64,000 nt of DNA from Schizochytrium sp. TIO01 (taxonomy: Eukaryota; Sar; Bigyra; Thraustochytrida; Thraustochytriidae): NCBI GenBank assembly GCA_004764695.1, contig SMSO01000025.1:5200362-5264361 (forward strand). Direction: 5' to 3'. Positions 55,558 through 64,000 of this stretch are shown here, one piece after another. The notes beneath the pieces were generated by a model. That model had not been told where the DNA came from and searched no databases. It saw only the letters and a list, made by a program, of their open reading frames with translations. Both the position numbers and the translations under genes were made by a program. Each line of letters opens with the position of its first letter. The first letter of the stretch is position 1.

Positions 55558-55915
55558 AAGAGTCCAATATAGGTGCGCTTTAAACAAAAAGGATGAAGAA
55601 GCAAATTTGAGTGGATAAGCAAAATTACGTTCTGGCCTGCATAATTGTGAAATTGTGCACAGAGACTTGAGCTGATTTCAAGCGATACAGGCAAACGTGA
55701 GAGGTGATCGATGCAGATCAAGAAATTGAACAAAGAGGAAAGGCAGTCGATACACAGTGTACTTGAAACGCAATGGAGGATCAACATGATCATGTAGCAT
55801 GGGTTGTCTATTATGAAACAACAGTATCAACAAAAGAAGTAGAAAAGGATACAAAAGTGCGCCGCACGATACTATGCAGTAGATGAAATCACGCACGTGA
55901 TCTACCACGATGCTG
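55558..55915. other. Convergent intergenic spacer
   Basis: 358 bp between the 3' ends of the SH2 gene (+) and the TMD0-like gene (-). No feature seen. Confidence 0.5.
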
Positions 55916-56983
55916 CTATCTCCGGACCTTGCGCATGTGGCTGAGGTCAGGGCTCTTGCGGTGCTCATTACGCTCTCCGGAGCCATAGAGAGCATTATTA
56001 AAGGCCGTGAAGAGAGCCTGGTAGCGGCTTGAAGAGGCGCCTGTCATGAGCAAATTACTGGAAAGGCGGCGCTCAAGCTGGCGTGGGTCATCCGAGTCCA
56101 GAGGTGGGATGACCTGGGAGGCCTCTGCAGCACGGAGTCCATCTCTCGCCGTCCTGTCAGAGCGCATGTCTTGTGTGCCACTACTTGTAGCAACGCTTGA
56201 GTCATAGTACCCAGAGTAGCTATCTAGGAGTGGAGTTTCGTCAGAGATGGAGGCTGCTGACGGCGAAAGCGCGGCTGCGCCTTGCGACTCAGCACTCTCA
56301 ATATCACTACTCTCTGAGAAGCTGCGACTAAGTGCAGATGAGTTGAGGTCTATATACTGGTAATCAGGTTGGTCTCGAGGCCGCAAGGAAGCCACTCCAA
56401 GCAGAACACATGTTGCGGCATAGCAGCCCCTAACAATATGGGCGATGCGGCTTTGATGAACCTCTGCATGCATGATAAAGATCACTACACTAATCGAGAA
56501 CTCCACAATCCACCAGAGTCTAAGGCACGTAAAAGATGGCAAGTGTCTTCTATACCCAAGCACAAGCAGTGCCATTGACACCAGCCAGCTCAAGCTCGTC
56601 AGTGCCATCGATGTCTTCACTGCCGGCGACGCCGGGTCGTCATCAATTGTTAGCACAATAGCACATACCAGTGCCACTACCGTGAGAAGCAACTTCACCA
56701 GAAATCTCCATGAAGGCGCCGGTTTCACTTCTGGCTCTCGAAGCACTCTTCGAAGGCGAGGCACCGCGTAGACTAGGAAAATGAATGCAGTTGGCAGCTC
56801 CACAACAGTACTACAGAAGCACATTGTCAGTGCATTTCCATTAGAAGTCGTCGGGCCCCATCCAGTGAGATCATCGCACCACCCATTCATTGTCTGTACA
56901 CCCTGACCATTTTGCGCTAGAGTGTCATTCATAGTCCTAAAAACACTCTCAAAGGTGCTGGAGTTTGCGACGCCGTCACTCAT
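55916..56983 (-). CDS. Orphan five-helix membrane protein resembling ABCC TMD0 (355 aa)
   Basis: The first in-frame ATG is 56983; the frame runs further upstream only without ATG, through a GAGAC repeat. The N-terminus (NGWCDDLTGWGP…LTMCFCSTVVELP) looks like the extracellular start of TMD0 in ABCC/MRP transporters, where W-C…T-x-CF precedes the first helix. Five hydrophobic helices at about 52–75, 92–114, 125–145, 153–171 and 180–200 also match TMD0. The remainder (200–355) is Ser-rich, disordered and probably cytosolic. There is no TMD1/TMD2 or ABC domain after it: the next gene on this side is on the other strand. So it is either a stand-alone TMD0-like protein or a truncated transporter. 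Role unknown; TMD0 modules recruit partners and guide trafficking. Confidence 0.75.
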   Translation of the reverse strand: MSDGVANSSTFESVFRTMNDTLAQNGQGVQTMNGWCDDLTGWGPTTSNGNALTMCFCSTVVELPTAFIFLVYAVPRLRRVLREPEVKPAPSWRFLVKLLLTVVALVCAIVLTIDDDPASPAVKTSMALTSLSWLVSMALLVLGYRRHLPSFTCLRLWWIVEFSISVVIFIMHAEVHQSRIAHIVRGCYAATCVLLGVASLRPRDQPDYQYIDLNSSALSRSFSESSDIESAESQGAAALSPSAASISDETPLLDSYSGYYDSSVATSSGTQDMRSDRTARDGLRAAEASQVIPPLDSDDPRQLERRLSSNLLMTGASSSRYQALFTAFNNALYGSGERNEHRKSPDLSHMRKVRR

Positions 56984-57834
56984 GGTGCTCGTGGCAGCGT
57001 TGCTTGGCGAAAGGACCTCTTGTGACACGCAAAGGCGAGACGAGACGAGACGAGACGAGACGAGACAACGCCAGACCAGCCGACCGCCCCGCTGGCCTGC
57101 TAGCCTGCCGCAAGCAAGGCTCGGGCGGCTGTCTCGCAGAGCGTCAAGCGAGAAGCTCGAATTGTAGCTCTGATGTGGTTTTCTCTCCCCTTTTCCTAAC
57201 AAGAGTTGTTCTTATTCCATTACATTTCTGCCTATATTGTGCTATATGTATTTATTTGAGGGTGACGATGACGACGCTTATAATAAATAAGGTTCTTTCC
57301 CTCATATTGTTCATACTGTTCATATTCTTCACATTTTTCATATATTAGGTCTTGAAACTTTGCCGGGAAAACTGCATATTCAATGGGGTTTCTTGCATTC
57401 TCGATGCAGGAGACCCTGCAGTAATTAAGGTTTCTCGGAATGTAAAACGCCTTGAGAAAACCGTGGTTCTTTTCCAGTCCGCACCTTTTGCTTTTCTCAC
57501 CACTGCCACATCAATGAAAATGACCCTTTCTTTATCGAAGTCCATGCAAAATAGTATTACCCATTCTGTCTTTGCAAACCAGTCCCTTTTACACACACAA
57601 TAAACATTATGGTGATATCCGGATAAGCTACTTAATTTGATCAATTACTATAAACTTTATCTAAATAACTGATTTGCGAAAGTAGAGCATAATGAGAATA
57701 TCTCGCTTTATAAGTAGCTTATAATGACAGAGAGAAATAGTAAGAGAGAGAAGGAAGGAGAAGCGGAGGCAGTTCGAAGGCGCAGCAGAAGCGCAACGTG
57801 AGCTTTGAGCAGCAGTGCCGAAGCAACTGAAACC
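56984..57834. promoter_or_regulatory. Divergent intergenic region
   Basis: 851 bp between the starts of the TMD0-like gene (-) and the LAMTOR3-like gene (+). It must hold both promoters. It contains the GAGAC repeat; an 83-codon TTG frame at 57,352 has no motif. Confidence 0.45.
57036..57066. repeat. (GAGAC)n pentanucleotide repeat in the 5' region of the TMD0-like gene
   Basis: Six GAGAC units about 55 bp upstream of the ATG, probably within the 5' UTR. Confidence 0.85.
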
Positions 57835-58584
57835 ATGGACGCCGTACTGGTGAGTTGAGTCAGATTGGAATTATCCTCTGTGATTGCTTTTGGTTGAAGC
57901 GGCTGCATGGCCAGCCTTGAGGAAACCCATTCATGAGGCCGAGGCGAAAGTATCTATTTATTTGACTGCCTGGTCACCTAGAAGGCGACCTGTTTGCGTA
58001 CACCATAGATGGGTTAATGGAGATTGGAATTATGTACTTGCGATACGAGTTTCCTTGACGCTCCTGGACGAAAAGTTGCTGGCAGAATCGAAGCAGAGAC
58101 TGACGTTTAATGGATTGTTTTCTTTGTGGTTGTTACTTTTGACACATTTCGGCAATTGAACTTGCAAACGACGACGAACCGGTTGCTTGGGTCGTGCTCA
58201 ATGCAGGAACCCGTGTTTGATAAGATTGTGGATGAAATCAATGGTGTCTTAGGTGTGCTCCTGAGTTCCGTGGATGCACTTTGCTTTGCGCAAAGATGGG
58301 TTGATCGCAGCGATGAGGGACAGAGCAACAGCAATACGCAGGCGGCTTCATCTGTAGCCACTGTTGCACCTGTGGTCATTGATCAGGTTAGCAAACTTCA
58401 GCTCGGTTCTATGCAGAGTGTCATTGCCCAGTTCCAAACTAATCAAATTGTGCACATTAACCTTGCTCCGATTGTTCTTACCATTGTAGGCACAAGGGAC
58501 CTCGATGTCGACACGCTAACCTCATCGGAGCTTCACGAGAGGTTGCAGAAGGGATTTCAGCCGCTTCGCGAGGCACTCAAGTGA
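57835..58584 (+). CDS. LAMTOR3: LAMTOR3/MP1-like Ragulator subunit (Roadblock/LC7 fold), two exons
   Basis: Exon 1 is 57835–57849 (ACC-ATGG context, 15 bp), exon 2 is 58207–58584; the 357-bp intron has GTGAGT and TGCAG ends. The product is 130 residues, near the 124 of human LAMTOR3. An alternative start is the ATG at 58201, at the intron end, giving 127 residues. The order FDKIVDEINGVLGVLLSSVDAL, then VIDQVSKLQLGSMQSVIAQFQTN, VHINLAPIVLTIVGT, and a final helix LQKGFQPLREAL follows LAMTOR3 (LYKKLPSVEGLHAIVVSDRDG; ATDQGSKLGL; YQVVQFNRLPLVVSF; ELAPLFEELRQ). In animals it pairs with LAMTOR2 on lysosomes to anchor Rag GTPases and mTORC1 and to scaffold MEK/ERK. The family call rests on this pattern; exon 1 needs transcript proof. 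Confidence 0.82.
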
Positions 58585-59318
58585 GTGGTGCTTTGCTTTC
58601 CCTCGAAAAAGAAGCCCACGCATTCGTGCGCTCTGAGATTGGAACGTTGTGTTTATGCAGGTCATGTCACAAAGACATACTTCTATAAATATCTAAGCTC
58701 AGCAGAAGGTATAATTATGATGCGCATTGGGTAGGTGAGGCACGGAACTACAGAGGGATGCTATATTAGTTTATCAGAACAATAATTAAAAATTGACTTG
58801 TTTAAAAATAAAACTTTCCAGATGGATAATATTTATGTCGCGATATTTCTCAAACGTTGAATTCGATCTTTATGTCTAAATCGATCATTATTGATTGAAA
58901 ACCCCACTCCATAGATTCTCGAAGAACATTATCAACTGCAGAATATCACAGTTGATGTTAATTTTAAACCTTATCTTAAAATAATAATAAAAATTACAAA
59001 AAAAAATTGAGAAATGTGTTTAGTTTAATGGTGATTAGATAATGGGTGCACCTGTTTCGTGCACCAGAGCCGTGTGTGAATTGATACGGAACACTTGGGA
59101 TTTTGTTTTTTAAAGTTCCGTTCCTGACACTTTCCTGGCTGTGCCGAAAGTTACTTCTGGCCACTGCCACGTTGTTTCTTAGAAAATCCTTCAGAGCAAG
59201 GGCAATTATGGATTATCGGGCGTACATAAGTTTTTCATGCACACTGCGTTAGCACTATTTGTTTGAAGATCTCACGTTTAGCAAAAAGCCGAGTAACGTG
59301 TATAGCGACGCAGTGGCT
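58585..59318. other. Convergent intergenic spacer
   Basis: 734 bp of AT-rich DNA between the 3' ends of the LAMTOR3-like (+) and J-like (-) genes. No feature recognised. Confidence 0.5.
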
Positions 59319-60173
59319 TTAGTTGTCGTTGCCTTCGGCCTGTTTGGCCCGTTTAACGGCCGCGTTAGCGGTCGCATCTTTTGGTGATTCCATTTGTTTG
59401 TCAGTGTCACCTTCGTTGGTCTCAAAACGACGCTTAATCTCCTTGAAGATGTCCAGAGGACCGGCCAGAGTGGGTGTGGATCCCGCCATGATTGAAGCTG
59501 CAACAGCTGCTGACGTGGGTTTGGGCATGGGCTTACTTTCAATCTGGCGTAGCTTCTCAGCAAATCTCTCCCGAGCAGCCTGATCCGCCTCCATTGCAGC
59601 GGCTGCTGCAAGAGCTGCTGCCTCTTCATCGTCATCGTCTTCACCATTTTCGTCTTCGTCGTCGCTTTGGTCTTCATTCTCGCTGTCGGAAAGGTACATT
59701 GCTGATCCATTCAGGAAAAAGTACTCCTTATTCTCCTCGGAAAAGAACTGATCGTAAACGTTATTGGGGGTGAGCTCAAAGACACTGGTCTCCATGAACT
59801 TTTCGGACGCAATGAGACCTGGGAATCCGTGCTGGTCATAAATGCGGCGGCGCTCTTCGTCACGGAGAATTTCGTAGGCAAGTCCAACTTTGGCGAATCT
59901 CAGAGGGTTGCTGTCGCGACCCTTACGAGGGTGAAATTTGTATGCGAGTCTATGATATGCCACACGAGCACGGTCAGTGTTAAACGAGGCCGAAGTCACT
60001 TTGAGCGCTTTGTACAAATCAAAAGGCTCCAGGTCCTCAAAGGTCTCGGGCACCTTGGCGTTCTTATCGTCCTCTTCCTCCTCTTCCTCCTCGCCTTCGT
60101 CCTTCATCGAAACCACCTGGGGCTCGGCATCGACCTCCTCCTGTGCCATCGTGATGTCGTTCTCAGAAGCCAT
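59319..60173 (-). CDS. J-domain-like protein with HPR in place of HPD (284 aa)
   Basis: The first ATG is 60173 (gccATGG context); a frame extends 30 bp further upstream only from TTG. An acidic Glu run (about 25–36) precedes a J-like domain at 50–117: FDLYKALKV, YHRLAYKFHPRKG, then FAKVGLAYEILRDEERRRIYDQHG, all normal for DnaJ proteins except that HPD is HPR (81–83). The Asp of HPD is required to stimulate Hsp70 ATPase, so this protein probably cannot act as a standard co-chaperone. Behind it are an acidic, Ala-rich stretch (160–200) and a basic C-terminus with no zinc or Gly/Phe region. Such J-like proteins often have structural roles in complexes. No signal or membrane segment is present. 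Confidence 0.85.
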   Translation of the reverse strand: MASENDITMAQEEVDAEPQVVSMKDEGEEEEEEEDDKNAKVPETFEDLEPFDLYKALKVTSASFNTDRARVAYHRLAYKFHPRKGRDSNPLRFAKVGLAYEILRDEERRRIYDQHGFPGLIASEKFMETSVFELTPNNVYDQFFSEENKEYFFLNGSAMYLSDSENEDQSDDEDENGEDDDDEEAAALAAAAAMEADQAARERFAEKLRQIESKPMPKPTSAAVAASIMAGSTPTLAGPLDIFKEIKRRFETNEGDTDKQMESPKDATANAAVKRAKQAEGNDN

Positions 60174-62071
60174 GGCGCTAACGTTTGCGAGTTTTGATTG
60201 CAAGTTAATCGCGATTTGCTCACGATTGGTCAGCTTGGAGTTTGAGCCATTCGCTCTGCCGAATGGGGGTATTATAGAATTAATAGTATAGCTATGCTAT
60301 AAATCAATCCTGATTTTAGTTTATCCGGGGAGTATAAAAGCACATCAATATTTAAATAGCGTTTTAATGACCATATTAAATGAGAGTAGTAAACAATGCA
60401 CGAATATTGCAGAGACCTGAACCTAACCCCTAAAGGGCTATGAAGGAAGTCTTGGTTGAGGCCTCGAGAGTATTCGGCCTATCTGGTTTTGCCGATAGAA
60501 AGCTACCTGTAATGTTAGAATGAATGCGCATTTTTGCGAGCTGGACAATCAAGCCTTGCGCAAAGACATTGCAATAGCATCGCAAAGTAAGGCTTTGTGG
60601 TGATATATTTAATCTTCTAGGCGCCATTGAGTCCATATCGGGTGGCCGGTGCTAATTGGTGTACCCGCCTGTGCAAGATCGTAACTCGCGATGCACTGAG
60701 TTATTATCAAGGTATTTCAACGCTGGTATGTAATGCCCAAGCTTTAATTAAAATTGATTTTAATTATAATTACAAATAAATAAAAAGGCTCATAGAAATG
60801 ACCTCTGTGAGTGGCTTCAAATGATATAGGGACCAGTACACAGGTACCTACTACCTTTGAGACTCTTCAACTCCAAAGTCAATTGAACCATGCCATATAG
60901 ACGGTCCCATAAGCCAACGTGCCGACTGCGGTATCTTGCTCTGACGAGGCGGTGAGGAGTATGGGCAGAGCATACTGCTACTGGGAATTTGACACGTTGA
61001 TGTGAACGACGCACCAGAGTCAAACAAAAGAAATAAAAATAAGTGACGACAATAAAATCGATGTGTGCAGTCTAAATTCAACTTTTGTGCCAACATCTCA
61101 GAAAATTTGTAGAAAAAGTCATTGCTCCTTTGTCATGCGAAGCCTCCATCAGAAATCAAGAACATCACGAAGAAGCCGCCTGGCTGAGCCTGGGATATCA
61201 TGAAAGCTTTGTCTCAGAGCTTAAAAAAATAAATTTAAAAAAGTGAAAGAAAGAAAAAACGACACATCAGGAACCATTAGCAAAGAACATGGAAGTCCAT
61301 TTTGCATTTGACTTTTCCTGAAAGGACCTGGAGACTGCAAACAGTTTGTTGAAATAATACACGCGAGTCTTTGATAGTTAAGGCGAGGAGTGCATGATTT
61401 TCTTCTTGCTAATTTGAAGTTAGTCAATCTTCACAACAATGCACCTGGCGCCTGGATGCCTGAGTCCGAGGCATCTGCGCAAGTATCAGCAATGTTCGTG
61501 TGCATTTACTGCTATTTACAAACTACGAGTATAATGATGAGTTTATTACTAAATATTTCACGTGGTCTTTAAATAGAATAATATTGCAGTACATTCTATT
61601 TTTAGAAAGCACTTTTTTTTAATGTAAATGTAGTGACGATGATGCTGGCTGCACCAGAATAATGACGGGCACGTGCTCTACACCCAAACCCCTAACTCCT
61701 GCGAAATATACATCGACTTATTGCCTACAACTGCGAAGAAGCGAGCACATAAAAAACTTGTAGATGGTCGTCTGAGGTGGTCGAATTCTGCAGTGAACTG
61801 CGCCTCTCTGGACCTGTTGACACATTGCAGCATCCAAGTTGTTGATTAGCGTCTTGCATCAATATCATTTTAATACTCAGTACTAGCAATTTCATTGACT
61901 TTGACAGCTCTAACTATTTGCAGATCCTGTCCGAGGCTTTGCTGGAATAATACAGTTGAAAGGTCGGTGCTGATGTGGTGGTGAGGACAGAAGAAAATGC
62001 TTAGCGATCATTTTGCAGCCCCTTGTAAGAGAAAACTGTCTTTCTATTCCATAAGGTCCCATGAAGCAGTC
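60174..62071. other. Divergent intergenic region
   Basis: 1.9 kb between the starts of the J-like (-) and fibro-slime (+) genes. No gene is recognised. Short frames near 60,430–61,430 have no motif. Confidence 0.5.
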
Positions 62072-64000
62072 ATGCTTCATGTTTGCCTCATACTCGTAAT
62101 ATTCTGTTGCAAAGGGGTAGTTTCTCAAAGCACCCTTCAATATCGTCTGACAATACGAGACTTTCTACCAAGTCATTGTCTTCGTGCGTCAGAGTATGAA
62201 TCTTGGTGGGAATACTCTTATTATCGTGGTCTTAATGATACTGTGTATGAGGAATTTGAGACCCTTCCAGATGACTTTTATGCCAACAGAACTGGGCTGA
62301 TTGACTTCTCAGATTGGTACGGGCCTTCCTATGTTGGACGCGAAAACGACATTCTCGTTAAACATTATTGTCCTTATTGGACAAAGGGGATGCGCGCAGG
62401 TAACATCAGCGGGCATCCTGATTTCGAGGCAGCTACAAAAAGTCTTGAAGATGGACCATCAAATTGTACTTATGGAGGAGCTTCCCAGACATGTGGCGTT
62501 GCCACATCTGTCATCAAGACATCCATGAAACTAGCAACTTCTGGCTTACCAAAACTTCAATACTGTGATGATGATGATATGGCTCGCTGTGGTAAACGTA
62601 ACAATAAGTACTTGACATCTCGAGGCAAGTTCTTTCATTCATGGTACAATGATGACTCCAAGTATAACAAACGTATAGGTGTCACCATTCCACTAGAGTC
62701 AGACGATGAAGGGACCTTTACTTATGCATCGTCGGAATTCTTTCCCATGCAGTCATACAATAAGCTTGTTTTTGAAGAAACATATCCTGATCCTCAGCGA
62801 GCTCCAATTTGGCCAAGTGCAATTCGTGATTTCCACCAACAGCACTACTGGTTTACTACTGAATTCCATTCGTACTTTGAGTATTCCGGAAACGAAACCT
62901 TTCGCTTTATGGGTGATGACGACTTTTGGGCTTTTATTAATGACAAATTAGCGATTGACCTTGGTGGCTTGCATGGTAATGTTGCTCAATCCATCAAATT
63001 GAGCGACTATAGTGGCCCAGAGTATCTCAATTTAACTGTTGGAGAAGTCTACAGTTTTTCAGTTTTTCATGCAGAGCGTCACTTTAGTGCTTCGAACTTT
63101 AGGATTGATACCACGATTTCGGAGGCATGCAATGTTGCTAAGCCCGGGTCGGCGTCAACAGCGTTTTCTCTTTTGGAATCTACGGAGGCTACCCTTGCTG
63201 TGAGTAATTCTGTTGAAATCTTACCTTCCGGCATAGTGCAGCTTAGCAATAGTTCGTTAGGAGAATACTCTACCTGGCTTTTTACCAAAAATCAGCAAAA
63301 CATTGGTGCAGGGTTTGTTGCAACTTTTACATTTCAAATTCGAAACGAGGCCTCTGTAGAAGGTATCGCTTTTGTAGCTACAAGACGCCCTGAAGGTCTA
63401 GATAACATCCCTGTTGCTACTGGCAGCGGACTTGGATTTCGTTTCCTAACGCACTCTGTTGCTGTTGCGATTGATATGTGTAGCGATCGTAACAGTAGTG
63501 AGGATGCATGCGAGGAGCAAACGGTTCGTATCCAATACCCTGATGATCCAGAGGATACTAATGAAAGTGCCAACGCTTACACCCGTGTATATGATGGGAT
63601 TATGCGCAGTCTTCGCTACAGTGATACGGAAGGCAATCCAGAAGTCCACAAGGTGCGTATTGAATACTTGCAAAGGCCAGATTGGCTCCAGGTTTACATT
63701 GATGACAGTCTCTATTTACGGCAAACAAACTTTGATCTCGAAGATATCATTGGTGGCCGAGATGCATACATTGGCCTTACAAGTGCAACATCCGCAGGGC
63801 GGGAAGGTACTCTTGAAATCTTGGATTTCACTCTTGAGACGGTTGCTGTAGAAGCAACCAAAACCGAAGCAGGGAATATCCTGCCGGATGCAGAAATGCA
63901 AACAATATATGGTGATGGCAAGCACACCGCTGGATTTACCCTCCAAACACGTGATATGTGCGGCAACGACGTGCAGAATGGCGGTGTTTCAGAACTCATG
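62072..64000 (+). CDS. Secreted fibro-slime/lectin-like/filamin-repeat protein, 3' end outside window
   Basis: Partial: 643 codons are open to the last base. The ATG at 62072 begins a signal peptide (MLHVCLILVIFCCKGVVSQS); an in-frame ATG at 61997 would add 25 residues before it. Residues 24–330 form a fibro-slime (PA14-like) domain: LTIRDFLPSH at its start, GHPDFE, paired Cys, and the signature FMGDDDFWAFIND…IDLGGLHG around 279–300. Residues about 360–590 look like an L-type lectin beta-sandwich (EGIAFVATRR, GLGFRFLTHSVAVAID, WLQVYIDD). From about 607 a filamin-type repeat begins (YGDGKHTAGFTLQTRDMCGND). Such proteins occur in extracellular matrix and adhesion roles in Dictyostelium and protists. 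Adhesion or wall assembly is inferred. Many N-x-S/T sites are present. Confidence 0.88.
   Translation, partial: MLHVCLILVIFCCKGVVSQSTLQYRLTIRDFLPSHCLRASEYESWWEYSYYRGLNDTVYEEFETLPDDFYANRTGLIDFSDWYGPSYVGRENDILVKHYCPYWTKGMRAGNISGHPDFEAATKSLEDGPSNCTYGGASQTCGVATSVIKTSMKLATSGLPKLQYCDDDDMARCGKRNNKYLTSRGKFFHSWYNDDSKYNKRIGVTIPLESDDEGTFTYASSEFFPMQSYNKLVFEETYPDPQRAPIWPSAIRDFHQQHYWFTTEFHSYFEYSGNETFRFMGDDDFWAFINDKLAIDLGGLHGNVAQSIKLSDYSGPEYLNLTVGEVYSFSVFHAERHFSASNFRIDTTISEACNVAKPGSASTAFSLLESTEATLAVSNSVEILPSGIVQLSNSSLGEYSTWLFTKNQQNIGAGFVATFTFQIRNEASVEGIAFVATRRPEGLDNIPVATGSGLGFRFLTHSVAVAIDMCSDRNSSEDACEEQTVRIQYPDDPEDTNESANAYTRVYDGIMRSLRYSDTEGNPEVHKVRIEYLQRPDWLQVYIDDSLYLRQTNFDLEDIIGGRDAYIGLTSATSAGREGTLEILDFTLETVAVEATKTEAGNILPDAEMQTIYGDGKHTAGFTLQTRDMCGNDVQNGGVSELM

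Noticed and set aside
10950-60850. Repeated GGTACC-containing words (for example TAGGTACCTA) in spacers
   Set aside because: My count of about a dozen GGTACC in 64 kb is near the chance expectation, so no enrichment can be claimed.

Overview
This window is nuclear DNA of a eukaryotic microbe. Protein genes are mostly single-exon; four have short GT–AG introns (donors such as GTAAGT, GTAGGT and GTGAGT; acceptors ending ACAG, TTAG, ATAG or GCAG). There are no operons, no Shine–Dalgarno sites, and AT-rich intergenic DNA is full of tetra- and pentanucleotide microsatellites. The gene set (EFL1, UBE2V-type UEV, LAMTOR3/MP1, HECT and RING E3s, an OTU protease, an SLC25 carrier) is eukaryotic. A secreted fibro-slime/lectin/filamin-repeat protein, low intron density and a fungal-type Zn2Cys6 protein fit a stramenopile protist, best a thraustochytrid/labyrinthulomycete. 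That placement is inference from gene style, not from a marker gene.

Layout. 1.5–3.1 kb (-): kynurenine-type aminotransferase, two exons. 3.1–8.1 kb: gene-free, microsatellite-rich. 8.1–10.6 kb (+): an unknown probably mitochondrial protein and a short-chain dehydrogenase, both with strongly C-ending codons. 11.8–13.1 kb (-): Zn2Cys6 protein. 13.1–19.6 kb: gene-free, microsatellite-rich. 19.6–20.2 kb (-): UEV, three exons. 22.3–23.6 kb (+): unknown protein. 23.6–28.5 kb: gene-free. 28.5–30.9 kb: protein kinase (+) and mitochondrial carrier (-) whose coding 3' ends overlap. 32.9–38.5 kb: FN3–HECT ligase (+) facing a Kelch–TM–RING-H2 protein (-). 38.7–44.7 kb: gene-free. 44.7–50.1 kb: unknown basic protein (+) and ribosome-assembly GTPase EFL1 (-, three exons). 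50.5–55.6 kb (+): OTU protease with UBA-like segments, then a large signalling protein that joins a CHAT-like domain, a STAND NTPase and a STAT-type linker–SH2 module. 55.9–57.0 kb (-): orphan ABCC-TMD0-like membrane protein. 57.8–58.6 kb (+): LAMTOR3-like Ragulator subunit. 59.3–60.2 kb (-): J-like protein lacking HPD. 62.1–64.0 kb (+, runs off the end): secreted fibro-slime/lectin protein.

The genes do not form one pathway. Four belong to ubiquitin biology (UEV, HECT, RING, OTU) and two to growth/ribosome control (EFL1, LAMTOR3). The best candidate for an undescribed system is the CHAT–STAND–linker–SH2 protein at 52.8–55.6 kb: its protease-like domain has lost both catalytic residues while the P-loop and the phosphotyrosine-binding arginine are intact, suggesting a phosphotyrosine-gated STAND switch.

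Limits: no alignment or search was run. Family calls rest on motifs read by eye. Exon structures come from splice-site reading and protein continuity, without transcript evidence. UTRs, promoters and polyadenylation sites are not called.
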